A stretch of 9,322 nt of DNA, taken from an uncultured Bacilli bacterium (GTDB taxonomy: Bacteria > Bacillota_I > Bacilli_A > RF39 > UBA660). The translations under genes and the position numbers were made by a program. The notes beneath the pieces are model-generated. The model was given only the letters and a program-made list of their open reading frames with translations. It ran no database searches and was not told the origin of the DNA. Location of the stretch: contig CALVWH010000062.1 in assembly GCA_944364705.1 (NCBI GenBank), positions 1-9,322 on the forward strand, in the 5' to 3' direction. Within the stretch, counting starts at the first letter, position 1. Each line of letters begins with the position of its first letter. Shown here piece after piece: positions 1-6,461 of the stretch.

Positions 1-139
1 CTAAAACGCGTCACCGTTATATATTTTGTATATAAAGCTCCAAAGGTGAATTCATAAAGGAAAAGGATTTACTTCCACCAACCGTAAACTCTCTATTTCT
101 TTTCTTCTTTATTACTACTCCTTTTTCTTTGCTTTTCTA
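1..139 (-). ncRNA. T-box leader, 5' part only (likely tRNA-Phe responsive)
   Basis: On the minus strand the leader shows the order of conserved T-box Stem I elements: AGAGAG (89-94), then a GTTTAC/GTAAA hairpin (about 74-88) whose loop carries GGTTGGTGGAAG (72-83), then GAA-TTC-ACC (45-53) followed by TTTGGAGC (37-44). In T-boxes the specifier codon follows the GAA, which here gives TTC at 48-50, a Phe codon. The antiterminator with the GGTGG-type T-box sequence and the controlled gene lie beyond the left edge. Known biology: uncharged tRNA pairs with the specifier and T-box and prevents termination. A phenylalanyl-tRNA synthetase operon to the left is the natural guess but cannot be seen. 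The motif assignment is by eye, without a covariance search. Confidence 0.72.
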
Positions 140-145
140 TAGAAG

Positions 146-174
146 ATTATAGCGATATATTTTTTTCTTGTCAA
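146..174 (-). promoter_or_regulatory. Consensus SigA promoter of the T-box transcript
   Basis: On the minus strand a perfect -35 TTGACA (169-174) and a perfect -10 TATAAT (146-151) are separated by exactly 17 bases. Transcription would begin near 139-140 and run left through the T-box elements. Both hexamers and the spacing are consensus, and the placement just upstream of Stem I supports the leader assignment. Confidence 0.85.
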
Positions 175-471
175 GTCATTATTTCCAATCCAATGATTAC
201 GTAATATAGAATTATTTACCACTCAATACTTTTCTTCATCAATTTACTTAAACACATTAAAGTATTTTTTACATTTCAATGTTTTTAATATAATACATCT
301 ATCAATCTTATTAAATATTCAATTGCTAAATAACATACATTATATTTATTATGAAGTTCAGTTATAGAAATGCTTTTTTTATTAATTTATTTTCAAATGC
401 TAATTTTTACACGTAAAAACTTCATTTCGATAACTAGAAAGCAAAGTTTATATCAAAGTCTACCAGTTATT
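175..471. other. Non-coding stretch between T-box promoter and HAD gene
   Basis: About 300 bases of very AT-rich sequence with no convincing reading frame or RNA gene. Its only clear structure is the imperfect palindrome at 360-435, annotated separately. No standard terminator with a GC-rich stem and U-run is visible for the gene ending at 472. Confidence 0.6.
360..435. repeat. Imperfect 13-bp palindrome with 50-base centre
   Basis: AGTTATAGAAATG (360-372) and CATTTCGATAACT (423-435) are inverted repeats matching at 12 of 13 positions. A second pair, ATGAAGTT (351-358) and AACTTCAT (418-425), is perfect over 8 bases and overlaps the region, so alternative folds exist. It lies just downstream of the HAD gene stop. 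It could be a weak 3' hairpin or the remnant of a small inverted-repeat element. No target-site duplication was recognised. Confidence 0.4.
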
Positions 472-1029
472 TTATTTAGAATTAGAATCTAAAAATTTAA
501 TTATTTCGTTATATAAATTTGTATCTTTATTTACTTTAATAGTATTTATCCCTAGCTTTTCTGCAACATCAATATTATCGGCATTGTCATCTAAAAATAA
601 TAATTCCTCTGGTTTTAAAGAAAATTTATCTAAAATATGATTATAGAAGTCTGGATTAGGTTTAACTTTATGAATTTCAGCTGAAATTAAAACATCATCT
701 AAATAGTCTACACCTAAGGCCTCTCCTATAAAATTTCTAACAAATGATACATGATTTGTTGCTATAATAATCTTTACATAATTATATTTTTCTTTTACTT
801 TTTTTAATAAATTTTCATCTTTTACTTTATATAATTTACCAATTAATTCTTCAGTCGTTCTCATTAAAATTGAATCCTTATCTATTATTTTTCTTGCTTC
901 CATTAAATAATCAGAATCATTGATATTGCTTCCAAACATTCTTTCTAATCTATCCTCTTCTTCCGTCAAATCAATATTTCTTTCTGTAACTAAAACTCCA
1001 ACTAGATCAAATGCAACAACTTTAATCAT
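472..1029 (-). CDS. HAD-superfamily hydrolase (YihX/HAD-IA-like)
   Basis: A 185-residue soluble protein of the haloacid dehalogenase superfamily, likely a phosphatase of a small phosphorylated metabolite; the substrate cannot be inferred. Motif I is FDLVGVLV with nucleophile Asp8, motif II is IIIATN with Thr91, motif III is VKPNPDFY with Lys123, and motif IV is LFLDDNAD with Asp147/Asp148. An all-helical cap fits residues 15-80. The residue two after the nucleophile, normally Asp (the general acid) or Gly in FDLGGV-type members, is Val10. The protein may therefore be a weak phosphatase or use other chemistry. The start is supported by GAGGA at 1035-1039, five bases upstream of the ATG. It sits alone, separated from the peptide operon by a transposase remnant, and is probably unrelated to it. 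Confidence 0.85.
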   Translation of the reverse strand: MIKVVAFDLVGVLVTERNIDLTEEEDRLERMFGSNINDSDYLMEARKIIDKDSILMRTTEELIGKLYKVKDENLLKKVKEKYNYVKIIIATNHVSFVRNFIGEALGVDYLDDVLISAEIHKVKPNPDFYNHILDKFSLKPEELLFLDDNADNIDVAEKLGINTIKVNKDTNLYNEIIKFLDSNSK

Positions 1030-1132
1030 TATTATCCTCGTATAATCAATCTTATAGAAATATTAATTAATTTCTTAGTGATTGATCCCTTTCTATTTAT
1101 ATTTTTTTATTATCTATCTAGATGTATAATAA

Positions 1133-1465
1133 ACACCATACTGTAGATTTGCTCCTATTTTACTACAGACACTTTATGTACTGGCTCAAGGAGATAGTTC
1201 TAATTTTTCTCCCCCTAACAAAATGTTTGCTTTTGCTGATCTTGAACCTAGTATTATCCAATCAGGCACATTAGAACATAATGGTAAGATGATTAAACAT
1301 GATCCAGATCATCTTAGATATGCGATTATGAATATTACAATGTCTATCTTAAGATATTCACCTATATTTTATGACATTTATCTTAAGAAACGATATGAAG
1401 GTAATGTCGTAGAGTTACTTTATCTCGTGTTTGAAAAAAACTTATTAGAGTTATTTACTGCCTAG
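1133..1465 (+). pseudogene. IS110-family transposase, C-terminal remnant
   Basis: The frame 1133-1465 is open from a stop at 1130-1132 to TAG at 1463. It contains VLAQGDSSNF..NKMFAFADLEPSI.QSGT, then LRYAIMN...SILRYSPIFYDIYLKKR. This matches the C-terminal Transposase_20 part of IS110 proteins, with typical wording like LAEIGDISRF..KLVAFAGLDPS..QSGTF and LRRAL. The similarity starts upstream of the first Met (1223), which shows that this is a fragment rather than a small gene. The RuvC-like DEDD N-terminal catalytic half is absent and there is no ribosome binding site at 1223. It is inactive and marks past insertion next to the peptide operon. Confidence 0.8.
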
Positions 1466-1575
1466 AGAAAAATAACATTGATTTTGATCCGTTTTTATTG
1501 AAATAATTAATTTCTCAATTTCTCAAAAATTTCACTTTATGAAATCTTTTTGACGTGGGTTTCTTTCCAATTATA

Positions 1576-1622
1576 ACAAACTATTAAAATTTGTAAATTA
1601 CTATTGACTTTTAATAGTTTGT
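1576..1622 (-). terminator. 3' hairpin at the end of the peptide operon
   Basis: ACAAACTATTAAAA (1576-1589) and TTTTAATAGTTTGT (1609-1622) form a perfect 14-bp inverted repeat with a 19-base loop, overlapping the stop codon of the last operon gene. The stem is AU-rich and the downstream U-run is short and interrupted. It may therefore be a weak terminator or an mRNA 3' stabilising hairpin rather than a classic intrinsic terminator. Confidence 0.5.
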
Positions 1623-2138
1623 CTCCTTAATTAATATTCTCCAAGATCCATAGTTTTCACAATATTTAATAATATTTTCAACATTTTCCAATTTATATTC
1701 ATATTTATTTTTTATAGGGTTTATTATTTTTATTTTGTTTGTGTCTATTCCATTTAAAATTATAAAATGTCCCCCCTTCATTTTTCTATTATTAAATACT
1801 GATGATTCTACGCATAAGATAATAAATTTATTATTCTTTACTTCTTTTAGCAATTCTATTTTACTTAATTTTATTTCCTTAATAGGAATACTATTTTTTA
1901 TACATTCTTCTATATAATGAAACCCATCAAACTTTAGGTCAATATTAGAATTATTTCTATAATCATAATATAAATTACTTTTATAGCAAAAAATATTTAT
2001 ATTTTTAATTCCACTACTTTTTAAGAAGATTGCTAATTCAGTAATCCAAGTCATTTTAAAATTTAATTGTTCAACATTTATACCAAAATCATTTAAAATA
2101 TATTTCACACAAGAACTTCCACAGAAAATATTATTCAT
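1611..2138 (-). CDS. Papain/C39-like cysteine peptidase, probable leader peptidase
   Basis: A 175-residue cytosolic protein with no signal peptide or membrane segment. The N-terminus carries CGSSC (Cys6 the likely nucleophile), followed by TWITELAIFLKSSG (30-43). GGHFIILNG (122-130) supplies His124, and IINP (138-141) supplies Asn140 in the place of the usual Asp-Pro. This order, Cys then W..ELA..LK then GHFIIL then NP, resembles C39-like peptidases and especially the GUCD1-type papain-like fold. The oxyanion-hole Gln that usually sits about six residues before the Cys has no room: the protein starts at residue -5 from Cys6, with a stop codon upstream and no other start. It begins five bases after the helicase stop with almost no Shine-Dalgarno, so coupled translation is likely. 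As last gene of a RiPP-like operon it most likely cleaves the precursor leader. Some other thiol peptidase or transferase role is possible. Confidence 0.62.
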   Translation of the reverse strand: MNNIFCGSSCVKYILNDFGINVEQLNFKMTWITELAIFLKSSGIKNINIFCYKSNLYYDYRNNSNIDLKFDGFHYIEECIKNSIPIKEIKLSKIELLKEVKNNKFIILCVESSVFNNRKMKGGHFIILNGIDTNKIKIINPIKNKYEYKLENVENIIKYCENYGSWRILIKETNY

Positions 2139-2142
2139 ATAA

Positions 2143-4212
2143 TTATTTTTTTCGTTCTAAAACTAATTTTTTTTGATTGTATATAGTCAAACTGTGTTGT
2201 GCTCTCGTACAAACTACATAGAATAAATACTTATCTTTTTCTTGATATAAATGATTTTTATCTGTATATACAATTACACCATCAAATTCTAAACCTTTTG
2301 AAATATAAGATGGCAATATAACTGTATTTCCAATTATTTTTTTTCTTTCATCATCTACTAAATTTAAATCAGTTAGTTGATCTCTCAAACTTTCATATAA
2401 ATCAATTGTCTCAGTGTTATTTTTTGTAATAATAGCAACTCGCTTCATTCCATTAGCTTTCATTTTTCTTATATCATCAATTAATTGATCTATTACTTGT
2501 TCGTTTGTAACATCTCTTAAAGTAACTGGAATCGAGTTACTTTTTCTTACAGAGCAAACATTGTTAATTCCTAATATCTGATTTGTAAAATCTATTATTT
2601 CCTCACTGGAACGATAAGTTTTAGAAAGTTCAATGTATCTACCTTTTTGATTAAAAATTGAATTTATTTCATTCAAATTACTATAAATATAATAAGGGTT
2701 TACGGTTTGATGAATATCTCCTAAAATAGTAAAAGAGGCTCTATCAAATATTTTCTTTAACATTTCAAACTGTAATAAAGAATAATCTTGTGCTTCATCT
2801 ATAATAACATGTTTTATCATATTGCTGTTTGGATAACCATTTAGTTCAAAATATAAATACATTAATGGTAATAAGTCCTCATATCTTAAAATTTTACTAT
2901 TTTGAAATATTTCATTTTGGCTTATGCCCGAATTAATTTTAAACTTATTCGAACATATAATGTTAGAATAAATTTTTTTTATATCTAAACTATCATTCAA
3001 CAACAAACATAATTTTTCTTTTACAATTTTACTATATTTCTTATATGATATATTATTTAAATCACATATATATTCAGAAATAGCATCTAACCTACTAAAA
3101 AAAGGTAATTTTGAATATCTTTCTTGTAATAATTGGTTTAATTTATCTTTGGTAATTTCTTTATTATTAATTATTACTCCACTATGAAACAATATATGAT
3201 TTTTAAATTCTTCAATATAATCATCTAAAAACTCTTTAAATTCATTAGATAATTTATATTTTGTACTTTTGAATTGTTCTTCATCAACAGATTCAGCTCT
3301 ATAATACCTTTCGATAAATGTTGTAAAATTTTCTATTTCTTTGTAATCTCTAATATATGAGCTAGCAAAATCACTAAATGTAGTTTGTAAAACATTATCT
3401 TCCCCTAAATCAGGTAACACATCAGAAATATATTCAGAAAAAATTTCATTAGGTGAAAATATCAATACATTATTAGAAGCAAGATTTTTTTCCTTATAAA
3501 GTAAATAAGCAATTCTATGTAAAGCTACAGATGTTTTTCCACTTCCAGCAATGCCTTGAACTATTAAATATTTATCAACTATATTTCTAATAATTTCGTT
3601 TTGTTCTCTTTGGATTGTATTGACAATATTAGTCATTTTATCAGAGGAAGAATTCGATAAAATTTCTTGTAAATATTCATCATCAATATTTATATCACTA
3701 TTAAAACACCTTTCAATCGTTTCTCCGTTTATCTTATATTGTCTTTTTAAAGTTACATTCCCACTTATTATTCCAGCAGGGGCTTCATAAGAAGCAGGTC
3801 CAATTCCATAATTATAAAAAAGACTTGCAACTGGAGATCGCCAATCAAAAACATAGAAATCTAAATCTTTCACAATTCCATTTATCCCAATATATATTGA
3901 GTCTGAAAATCCATCGTTTTCAAAATCCACTCTGCCAAAATATGGATTGATTAATGACTTTTTTAATTTTTGCAATTTTTTTATATTTTCATTTGTATAG
4001 CCTACATCGTTATTTACTTCATACATTCCACTTGCAATTTCAACATCATCAAGCATTGCATTATTTTCCCAAATGTATCTTTTCATCTCATTAATAACAT
4101 TAATTTTATTTTGTATTGATACATCATCTTGTTTAATAAGAGATTTTATTACTTCTAGAGTCTTTGCTAAATATTGCTGTTCTTGTTCTAATTGTTCTGG
4201 AGCAATATTCAT
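2143..4212 (-). CDS. helD-like: HelD-like RNA polymerase-associated UvrD-type ATPase
   Basis: A 689-residue HelD relative. Known HelD proteins are ATPases that insert arms into the RNA polymerase channels and remove DNA, RNA or drugs from it. Residues 1-90 are a coiled-coil arm, followed by the hallmark PYFGRVDF (90-97) and FDWRSPVASLFYNYGIGPASYEAP (122-145 region). Helicase motifs follow: Walker A GIAGSGKT (220-227), DEAQD (472-476), LGDIHQT (497-503), TYRSS (532-536), SKGLEFDGV (638-646) and VVCTRAQ (666-672). It is about 85 residues shorter than Bacillus subtilis HelD (774 aa). The start is ATG 4212, because AAAGGA at 4222-4227 is 9 bases upstream. A TTG at 4221 also reads in frame but directly abuts that site. 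It begins five bases after the preceding stop, so it belongs to the peptide operon. The context suggests self-protection of RNA polymerase; that role is inference. Confidence 0.9.
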   Translation of the reverse strand: MNIAPEQLEQEQQYLAKTLEVIKSLIKQDDVSIQNKINVINEMKRYIWENNAMLDDVEIASGMYEVNNDVGYTNENIKKLQKLKKSLINPYFGRVDFENDGFSDSIYIGINGIVKDLDFYVFDWRSPVASLFYNYGIGPASYEAPAGIISGNVTLKRQYKINGETIERCFNSDINIDDEYLQEILSNSSSDKMTNIVNTIQREQNEIIRNIVDKYLIVQGIAGSGKTSVALHRIAYLLYKEKNLASNNVLIFSPNEIFSEYISDVLPDLGEDNVLQTTFSDFASSYIRDYKEIENFTTFIERYYRAESVDEEQFKSTKYKLSNEFKEFLDDYIEEFKNHILFHSGVIINNKEITKDKLNQLLQERYSKLPFFSRLDAISEYICDLNNISYKKYSKIVKEKLCLLLNDSLDIKKIYSNIICSNKFKINSGISQNEIFQNSKILRYEDLLPLMYLYFELNGYPNSNMIKHVIIDEAQDYSLLQFEMLKKIFDRASFTILGDIHQTVNPYYIYSNLNEINSIFNQKGRYIELSKTYRSSEEIIDFTNQILGINNVCSVRKSNSIPVTLRDVTNEQVIDQLIDDIRKMKANGMKRVAIITKNNTETIDLYESLRDQLTDLNLVDDERKKIIGNTVILPSYISKGLEFDGVIVYTDKNHLYQEKDKYLFYVVCTRAQHSLTIYNQKKLVLERKK

Positions 4213-4217
4213 CTTTA

Positions 4218-4847
4218 TCAATCCTTTCTTTTTTGATATATTTTAAACTTAATTTTGTCAAAAATCACATAAAAAGTTCCAAAAGCATTTTCAGGATGTA
4301 CTGCCGCTAAAAATTTTAAATTATTTTGTAAATTACTAATATTATAATCTATAACAGGAAATTCTATTTCATCCATAACAACAATTTTATTTTTAATTAT
4401 ACTACATTTCTCCATTAAAATTAATGATAATACAATTTGTTGTGATAAATTGTTATATAAATTTCTATAATGACAATACTGTTTTATATCATTTGTCTTT
4501 TCATATACTTCATGTCCTTTTTCTAAAAAAAATGATAAATCAAAACATATTATTTTATCTTTATTTTTTACAATATCATTGAAAGGAAAATAATTCATGA
4601 AACCTTTAATAAAATCTTTTATCGTTATATTTCCCAAAACAACTTGTTTTTCATCACGCATATCTATAATAACAGAATCAGTGTAATTATTAATTACTTT
4701 CTTTAATAAAGACTTATCTTCGTGTTCAGTAGCAGAATCTAACACTATAATTCCAAAGCCATCTGAAACTAATTTACCAATTTCATTAAATAAATATGTA
4801 GTTTTACCTGTGTTTCGACTTTCAACAAGCAACTGATTATTCTTCAT
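4218..4847 (-). CDS. Small P-loop NTPase-like protein of unknown role
   Basis: A 209-residue soluble protein that I do not recognise as a named family. Residues 8-17 (VESRNTGKTT) form a Walker A in which the first Gly is replaced by Glu9, while Gly14-Lys15-Thr16 are kept. KIVVMDEIEF (154-163) is a good Walker B with Asp159/Glu160. The middle part, with IICFDLSFFLEKG (99-111), loosely recalls HerA/VirD4/FtsK-like ATPases, but this is tentative. It overlaps the end of the maturase gene by 11 bases and has AAGGA at 4856-4860 upstream of its ATG. Its last codons carry the ribosome binding site of the helicase gene, so the two are tightly linked. It could be an accessory ATPase of peptide maturation, immunity, or a partner of the HelD-like protein. 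The sequence does not decide among these. Confidence 0.75.
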   Translation of the reverse strand: MKNNQLLVESRNTGKTTYLFNEIGKLVSDGFGIIVLDSATEHEDKSLLKKVINNYTDSVIIDMRDEKQVVLGNITIKDFIKGFMNYFPFNDIVKNKDKIICFDLSFFLEKGHEVYEKTNDIKQYCHYRNLYNNLSQQIVLSLILMEKCSIIKNKIVVMDEIEFPVIDYNISNLQNNLKFLAAVHPENAFGTFYVIFDKIKFKIYQKRKD

Positions 4848-6423
4848 TCTTTAATTCCTTATTTAAAACATTTTCTTCGATCCATGCTTGTATTAGATAA
4901 ATATACATTTGTCGTCTATCAGAACAATGTGGATCTTCTCTATAAACATTACCAAATTTTCCATAAGCAGAATAGCAACAAGAACAACACATTCCTCTAA
5001 ACATACATTTACTACATTTTTCTATTGTTTCAGCAGTTCTATTTCTCAATTTAATTATTTCAGGTTTCTTCAACATATCTTCTATTTTTTCATTTAAAAC
5101 ATTTCCCATAACAAATTTTTTCTCACCTTTAAATCCATCACAAGGAAATACATCACCATTCGGATTAACCGAAACTAATTCTCTTGCAGCGCCACATGGA
5201 TACCTCAAACAAATATAATCTCTAATTGGTGTATAAACATTTTCTTCAAATATATGAACAGAAAAGTTTTCAACATCTATTTCATCTTTCATTTGATGCA
5301 TCTCTTTAAAACATTTAGCCCATTCCCCAGGTTTTGTAGTTAAGTTATTTTCTTTTTCTCTACCAAGAATATTTACTGGTCTTGGTTTAAAGTTCATGCC
5401 AATCTTGTCAAAATATTCCATTATTTGTCTCGGATAATGAACATTATGTTGTCCTATTGTACAAACAGCCCCATCAATATAAATACCATTATCTCTTAAT
5501 TTTTTAATTCCTTTTTCAATTCTATCAAAAGCACCGTTACCATTAATATCAACTCTAGTTTGATCAGTCATTTTTTTTGGACCATCTAGGCTAACCCCAA
5601 CACTTATATTAAATTCTTTTACTAAATCTATAAGCTCTTTTGTTACTAAAATACAATTAATTTCTGTTCTATATTTTACTAATTTATCATATTTAGATTT
5701 TACAGACTCTACTTTTTCAATAAACTTTCTCATACCTAAAACATTAGTAGAAGCTTCTCCACCTTGAAATTCAAATGTAATAACTTTTACCTGTGGCATA
5801 GATAACATACTCTCTATTGTCGCATCCATTACATCCTCTGTCATATTCTCACCCTTAAATGGTCCACAATCAGCAAAACAGTATTTACATCTTAAATTAC
5901 AACCAGTAGTAATGTTAACTACTATTACACTCGGATAATCAGCAGGAAGTGGAAAATCAAAATCAACTTCAGTTTGTTCCTCATCTTCTGCTAATCCTCT
6001 AATAAATAAACTTAACCATTCTTCTTGTGATAATTCGTTATTTTCGTATCTTTCATATTCCTCTTCAGTAAAAGACATCCAAGATCCTAACTCAGGATTT
6101 ATTAATATTCTAAATTTTTTATTTCCAACTTTTAATGAAAAATTCTCTACTTTGTTAGATTTTATAAATTTTTTATTACTTATATCAAAAGAGCCATCAA
6201 TCACTAAATCTTTACAATTTTTATCAATTGCTAATCCTTTTAAAAATAATTTTTCCCATTCTATTTCATTAAATAAGTTATTTTCATATTTTTGATATTC
6301 ATCTTCATTTAAAATTATCTTTGTATTAATATTTTTATTTTTTAATTCATAATTCTCATTAATTTTTGTAACTACAACATCTTTAGACTTTTCGTATTCA
6401 CGACTTAACCACGGACTTCTCAT
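4837..6423 (-). CDS. Radical SAM/SPASM peptide maturase
   Basis: A 528-residue radical SAM enzyme. C175-x3-C179-x2-C182 binds the SAM-cleaving [4Fe-4S] cluster, FEFQGGE (217-223) is the SAM-binding GGE motif, and SLDGP (278-282) is typical of the barrel. A complete SPASM domain follows: C410-x12-G423-x4-C428, then C470-x2-C473-x5-C479-x3-C483 and a final C500, enough for two auxiliary clusters. It resembles peptide maturases such as HxsB and other SPASM RiPP enzymes, but I cannot assign a subfamily or reaction. The N-terminus has two copies of one module: DEYQKYENN..EWEKLFLKGLA (41-65) and EEYERYENN..EWLSLFIRGLA (121-145), possibly for leader recognition. The start has a strong GGAGGT (6429-6434). 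It lies 51 bases after the precursor gene, the expected substrate. Confidence 0.93.
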   Translation of the reverse strand: MRSPWLSREYEKSKDVVVTKINENYELKNKNINTKIILNEDEYQKYENNLFNEIEWEKLFLKGLAIDKNCKDLVIDGSFDISNKKFIKSNKVENFSLKVGNKKFRILINPELGSWMSFTEEEYERYENNELSQEEWLSLFIRGLAEDEEQTEVDFDFPLPADYPSVIVVNITTGCNLRCKYCFADCGPFKGENMTEDVMDATIESMLSMPQVKVITFEFQGGEASTNVLGMRKFIEKVESVKSKYDKLVKYRTEINCILVTKELIDLVKEFNISVGVSLDGPKKMTDQTRVDINGNGAFDRIEKGIKKLRDNGIYIDGAVCTIGQHNVHYPRQIMEYFDKIGMNFKPRPVNILGREKENNLTTKPGEWAKCFKEMHQMKDEIDVENFSVHIFEENVYTPIRDYICLRYPCGAARELVSVNPNGDVFPCDGFKGEKKFVMGNVLNEKIEDMLKKPEIIKLRNRTAETIEKCSKCMFRGMCCSCCYSAYGKFGNVYREDPHCSDRRQMYIYLIQAWIEENVLNKELKNEE

Positions 6424-6428
6424 ATCTT

Positions 6429-6461
6429 ACCTCCAACAAATAATTACACAACATAGGAGGT
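6429..6461 (-). promoter_or_regulatory. Maturase ribosome binding site with facing complement
   Basis: The Shine-Dalgarno sequence of the maturase is GGAGGT on the minus strand (6429-6434). Twenty-one bases upstream in the same transcript is its exact complement ACCTCC (6456-6461). Pairing would hide the ribosome binding site. The ACCTCC segment also overlaps the downstream arm of the 14-bp inverted repeat (6445-6458), so the two pairings exclude each other. Confidence 0.5.

Noticed and set aside
1735..1917. Plus-strand frame of 60 codons
   Set aside because: Antisense to the Cys peptidase, no ribosome binding site, low-complexity hydrophobic translation from an AT-rich gene.
4213..4221. TTG at 4221 as start of the HelD-like gene
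   Set aside because: The AAAGGA ribosome binding site directly abuts this TTG, leaving no spacing; the ATG at 4212 has 9 bases and is the normal choice.
4909..5097. Plus-strand frame of 62 codons
   Set aside because: Antisense to the SPASM-encoding part of the maturase; no start signal.
1611..6423. Reading the operon as an anti-phage defence system (helicase, ATPase, peptidase)
   Set aside because: The small precursor plus complete SPASM maturase fits RiPP production better, and no nuclease or other effector is present; it remains an alternative.
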